A stretch of 64,000 nucleotides of DNA from Castanea sativa (lineage: Eukaryota; Streptophyta; Magnoliopsida; Fagales; Fagaceae). Below the pieces are notes generated by a model. That model worked only from the letters and a program-made list of their open reading frames with translations, did no database searches and had not been told where the DNA came from. The DNA is taken from NCBI RefSeq assembly GCF_040712315.1, contig NC_134018.1:41541335-41605334 (forward strand). The letters run 5' to 3'. The position numbers and the translations under genes were made by a program. Of this stretch, positions 60,027 to 64,000 are shown one piece after another. Positions within the stretch are counted from its first letter, which is position 1; the number at the start of each line of letters is the position of its first letter.

Positions 60027-63000
60027 GTAATGTCTACTGGAGCTGAAAAATATGGCGTATAATGTACCACCAGTACATCTAGCTAGTAAAAATAGGTTGA
60101 TCATAACAGCAGCAACTATAACACACTTTACCTGGGGTCAATTTCTGATGCTCCGAGCAGTTTCAAACCAAAAGGCACATTCCAGTGGACATGTTGCAGG
60201 CCTTGGTCACAATGCAGCTGCATTTCTTTTACTTGGTTCAACCAACATTCCTGAAATTCATGATCATAAGGCATTAACTAGCCAGAAATTCATTCCTACT
60301 TTTCCATTGAGCAAATTGAGGGTTTTTTTTTATATAATTATTTTACTTAAAAAGGCAAGAATTGCTAGGTTAAAGAAAAGAAAAGAAAGAAAAAAAGAAG
60401 CCAAATAGCCGGAGAAAAGATTCACATAAGGTAAATTGTGTGTCCCAAGTTTGTTGACAGTGCATGCAAAGCATGCCTATGTGGCAGATAGTAAGGGTGG
60501 GAATTTCATTGTTTCAGATACGGCCAGAATAATTCTGCAAATGAAACAGAAAAATCACTTTCATATACTCACAAGTTGTTTCTCTTCTTCAGCAAGCGCT
60601 TTCTCCATCTGATCAAACATTGTGCTCCATCTTGCATGATGCATGTCAGCACTTGCACTATTAGAAAATCTATCAGTAGAGTTCTCATTCTCCTGATTAA
60701 ATGAGAATTCTTTTGACATCAGGAAAGGCAACTCTGTAGTAATTACAGCTCGAACTCTCTTCTTACTACGCCGCAAAGCTGTATTTGAAGAACAATATAC
60801 ATTATCAAAAAAAAATGCAAGTAAAGCACTCACAAACAGGTGAGGAAAAAAAAAATAATAATAATAATAATAATAAAAAACTCATAACGATCCTGCATGG
60901 TGGTGAAAAGGGCATTACCTGAAAGGCGTCCTTTAATATCTTGATGAAGAAGTTCCAACCATTGAGAAGCAACATCAGCAGCTGACAAAAAAAAGCATTC
61001 ATATCAGCTGAGGTGCTTTTTCTTTCTCATTGCCACATTAAACCAACTTTAATAACTTTGAAATACTTATGCCTAATTACTATAATATCACCTCATCCTC
61101 AATCCAACTTATAACCCGTGGAACTAACACATTTTCCTGTTGTACACTCAAATAACTACCTTGCTCCCAACAAAATACAAACTTCTTCTGCAGAACATTT
61201 TCTATTTTTTCAATAAAATTTGTGAAAATGAAATAGAGAATGCAGTAGACATTTGAAACAATCAAAGAAACAAAGTTGTAAAGAAAATTGTATACTAACC
61301 CTTTATAGAGCTGGCAAAGTTTGCTGCTGATTCCTCATTAGGCAAAGGGCCAGCATTCTCGGATGCCTGATTTGATGACGATAACTTCAGCTCTAACATG
61401 TAATCTTGACTGACGAGGGTGGAGTCTGAGTCACAAGTTTTACCACAAATCCTCTCTATCATACTTGGATCACAATGTCCACCTGTGCCCCCAGTAATCA
61501 AATTAGAAGATTTACTCATTGCTACAGGATATCCTCTTGTATGTCTGATCCCGGACAAAGAACATAACGATCCATCATCATGAGAAAAGCTGACTTCTTG
61601 TGTTCCTGAATCATCCACATTTTCCAGGTCCTTCCTGTTGGCAGCTTCTGTACTTTCACTATTTAGCTGAGCTGCATGTTTGCTTCCAACCTTGCCATTT
61701 TCGAGTTTTTCAGACCTCACAAGGGCCTCAATAATGGAGTGGACCTGTTTTTTGTTTCTCACATGGTTTATAATCCCAGGGTTCAATCCATTGAGCAATC
61801 CACTTGGAGCAGCAATCTTAGTGAACCGGTCCACTTGTTCTCTCTTTGCAAGCTCCATCTTTTTCTTGATCACATCACTTTTACTTTTCCTAGTCCGTTG
61901 CTTTGGCATTGGTATGCCTCCATGAGAAGACGAGAGAAAACCATTTTGCTTCATCTCCCTCCAACGCCGTAGTGGATCTTCATCTCCCTCCACAGTACTC
62001 CCACACTCAGAGACGTCTCTTGACTTTGAACGTTCATGAACTTTTAAAGGATAAGATGTGTCCTGGTTCACAGAGCTAGAGACATCTTCTGCATTAAGAT
62101 CCAAGCTAACGCCTCTGGAGGTTACACAATTATTGTTATTTTCTCTCCCATGGTTCTGAAGCAAAGATAGTTTGCCAGAATTCTCAGCGCATTTCTGAGT
62201 ATCATTGAAGACAGAATGTTTGGCAGCACAAGCTTCAGCATTGAGATCTAGTGGTCCATGGGCAAGATTGACTGCTATTGGAAATAAGTTATTTCCAGTT
62301 TTCTCAGCTTGAGAAGCATCCAAGTCAGATGTTATAGGCACCTCAGTAACTTGGGACATCTCTTCTTCACCAAATGGAGACTGATCACCAGACTCACTGT
62401 TTTTCAATGATTTTTGAAAATGGAAATTGATTCCTGTGGCATAAATGCAAGAATTTACTACTTTTGAACAGCTTAAATCCACTGTCCTAGATAGGAAACC
62501 AAGAAAGTAACATAAGAAACAGAAAAGATATGGTACATACGTTATATTTGTGTCTCAAAATCAAACCAAATGTGCAACCCATGTAACGTGCTTAAACATC
62601 ATTATCTGTAATTCATAACTTCCTCTTTTCTTTTTGGATCAACTTCTATTGTAGTTAAAAAAAATTGATTAAGTGCACAAACTGCTTCATCAGAACTCTA
62701 AATATATTATTTAATCAGAAGAAAATAAACTGGCAATGCTCATTGTCCACCAAATTTAATACACAAGAGGGGCAAAAAATTCAACTGAAAGAGGAGTGCA
62801 AATACTGCTACAATTTAGAAACCTAGACAAAAAATGATTAACTTAAGCTACTAAGCTTCTTTGCAATACATTTCTGACTCAATATTAACCAATCAAGACC
62901 CTTTTTTCCACTAATTTCCAAAACCAAAAAGAAAATTCAGAGATTGAAATAAGACTTGCCTTCAGACCTACACACTGATTCAAGATCTCGCATTTTAACC

Positions 63001-63205
63001 CGCTTACGAGAAAGATCACATTTTTCTTCGAATCCAGCACTGCCCCGCTTCTCACTCACAATCTATAACAACCCAAAATCAAGAAATAAAAAACATGTAC
63101 CTAAGAAACAAAAATAACACGAGAGCAAGAGGGAACCAACCAACCAACCTTTGAATCCGATCTGGGTATCAATAAAGAGCGCTCCCCTTGATCCTTCGTT
63201 TTCAT
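58160..63205 (-). CDS. Plant protein of unknown function with two LDLN (EAR-like) motifs, 596 aa, 7 exons
   Basis: Seven exons join in phase: 63149-63205, 62960-63062, 61300-62433, 60919-60981, 60573-60778, 60132-60250 and 58160-58268 (1791 nt). Intron 2 has a GC donor (AAG|GCAAGT at 62959-62958); the others are GT-AG. I do not know the function. Visible features: LDLNAE at 115-120 and again at 164-169, the LxLxL pattern of EAR repression motifs; RRWREMKQNGF at 209-219; a basic stretch (KQRTRKSKSDVIKKK, 231-245) passing into MELAKREQVDRFTKIAAPSGLLNGLNPGIINHVRN, which looks strongly conserved; and the Ala-rich C-terminus ELAVMAAAASIYSTSNFLLS ending in CCF. No signal peptide or membrane segment is evident. 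A nuclear role, perhaps in transcriptional repression, is inference from the EAR-like and basic motifs only. The start is the ATG at 63205, the only one opening exon 1. Confidence 0.85.
58335..58767 (-). mobile_element. 5'-truncated LINE in intron 6, with 16-bp target duplication
   Basis: The minus strand encodes the end of a LINE ORF2 zf-RVT region (DHLLLHYKFAHALWSEVF, LLFAWRNWLGN, AWKERNAQIFENIERP), then a 3' UTR and poly(A), seen as T-runs at 58335. CACAACCAGAACTGAC flanks both sides perfectly (58319-58334 and 58768-58783). Only the last ~430 bp were inserted, typical of target-primed reverse transcription. The perfect TSD suggests a fairly recent event. Confidence 0.93.
59983..60024. repeat. 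(TA)n microsatellite
   Basis: About twenty TA units in intron 6 of the 596-aa gene, preceded by CATATACATATACATA. Confidence 0.9.
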
Positions 63206-63822
63206 TTCAAACACAATACTTTTGGCACTCACACCCTTTTATCAAAACAAACAAATCTGGATTGTGGGCTTCAGAATTGACAAAAATATGAGAAAATATC
63301 AAATGGGTCAAGAACAAAAATGAATCTTTGTTATTGTTCTATGCGGAGATAAAGATTGAAACTTGGTTGATCTAGTGGGCTAGGGTTGAGATAATCTTTG
63401 TTTTCGGAGATTTGATTAGTAGTAAAAGTAGTGTTAATTTGGATTTGGATTTGAATTGGAGAGGGAGAGCGCGCTTTGCAATTTGCAAACGCCGAAGGTT
63501 GTCTCTCAGTAGTAGTGATTCAATTACTAATAAGTGTTCTAGAGTTTTATTATTATTAAGTTATTGTTTTTTTTGGAGGGCAACAACGTGGGTGTGTTTT
63601 CAAATTCAAATGAGGTTGGAGAAGTGGAGGGACTTTTATTTCAAACCCAACAACAATGCCACGCCATCTCACAATTTTCCCACGCGTTTCTAATTTCTAT
63701 CCCACACCATTCTCCACTCCACGCCACCTTAACTCACTTTGATTATTAGGAGGGTTATTTACAGTTACATGTTACTAATTATTACAGGGTTGGAGTGATT
63801 TATAAGATTTTAAGAATTGAGA
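63206..63822 (-). promoter_or_regulatory. Upstream region of the 596-aa gene
   Basis: This region must hold the promoter and 5' UTR of the minus-strand gene. No TATA box stands out. A 93-codon open frame on the plus strand (63412-63693) resembles no known protein and starts with repeated simple words, so I do not call it. Confidence 0.4.
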
Positions 63823-63951
63823 GGCTGTTTGATAGTGTATTTTAACAACAGTTTTCAGTATTTAAACAATATTACATGTATTTTTACACACTTTTTTACC
63901 CACACGTATTTTCAAAAACTACAAATAATTTTACTCAACCAAACATGCCCC
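63823..63951. mobile_element. Short hAT-like MITE
   Basis: The left end GGCTGTTTGATAGTG and the right end CAACCAAACATGCCC are imperfect inverses about 130 bp apart. The interior phrases (AACAGTTTTCAGTATTTAAACA) are typical of small hAT MITEs. The TSD was not defined. Confidence 0.55.
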
Positions 63952-64000
63952 GAATTTCATCATAAAGCTACAAACTATTTCCTCTAGGTATGGATGAATA

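Noticed and set aside
63412..63693. 93-codon plus-strand frame upstream of the 596-aa gene
   Set aside because: It sits in the expected promoter, has no recognisable motif apart from a chance LDLDLN word, and has no splice support.

Overview
This is plant nuclear DNA: AT-rich, with intron-rich genes (GT-AG introns and one GC-AG intron) and many nested transposable elements. The gene families are those of eudicots. The repeat families (solo LTRs ending in ...TGCACTTACA, the LINE tails, the short hAT-like MITEs) suggest a woody eudicot, probably Fagales/Fagaceae (oak, chestnut or beech). That placement is inference from memory and is not proven by the sequence.

Four host genes could be assembled exon by exon with consistent splice phases. 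(1) 2957-10776, minus: a 12-exon, 389-aa Arc1p/p43 (AIMP1)-like tRNA-binding cofactor. (2) 27567-31186, plus: a 2-exon, 978-aa leucine-rich-repeat receptor-like kinase of the PXC2 type, with a non-catalytic HYN in place of HRD. (3) 42141-47853, plus: an 8-exon, 487-aa U-box protein resembling plant U-box protein 62. (4) 58160-63205, minus: a 7-exon, 596-aa plant protein of unknown function with two LDLN (EAR-like) motifs and a GC-AG intron. The genes are unrelated in function and do not form a cluster.

Mobile DNA fills the rest. 1-1318 holds a decayed LINE. 12880-18882 is a Ty3/Gypsy element on the minus strand, with a TSD, that has lost gag and most of pol through a microhomology deletion. 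It keeps the end of integrase, a 29-bp palindromic minisatellite and an antisense extra ORF of the 'putative gypsy-type transposon' family. Three related solo LTRs with perfect 5-bp TSDs lie at 22946-23700, 38888-39581 and 39648-40415. 49051-55300 is a Mutator-like element with about 300-bp TIRs and two convergent genes: a decayed MURA transposase and a GRF-zinc-finger gene. Introns carry a complete 282-bp TRIM, a solo TRIM LTR, tRNA-derived SINEs and a 5'-truncated LINE with a 16-bp TSD. Several MITE families fill the intergenic space.

I found no operons, CRISPR arrays, rRNA genes or intact tRNA genes. The most unusual item is the two-gene MULE laid out like MuDR but with a GRF-finger partner. 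The unknown 596-aa gene is the best candidate for undescribed host biology. Most premature stops in the TE genes can be explained by C-to-T or G-to-A changes, as expected for methylated, silenced DNA.
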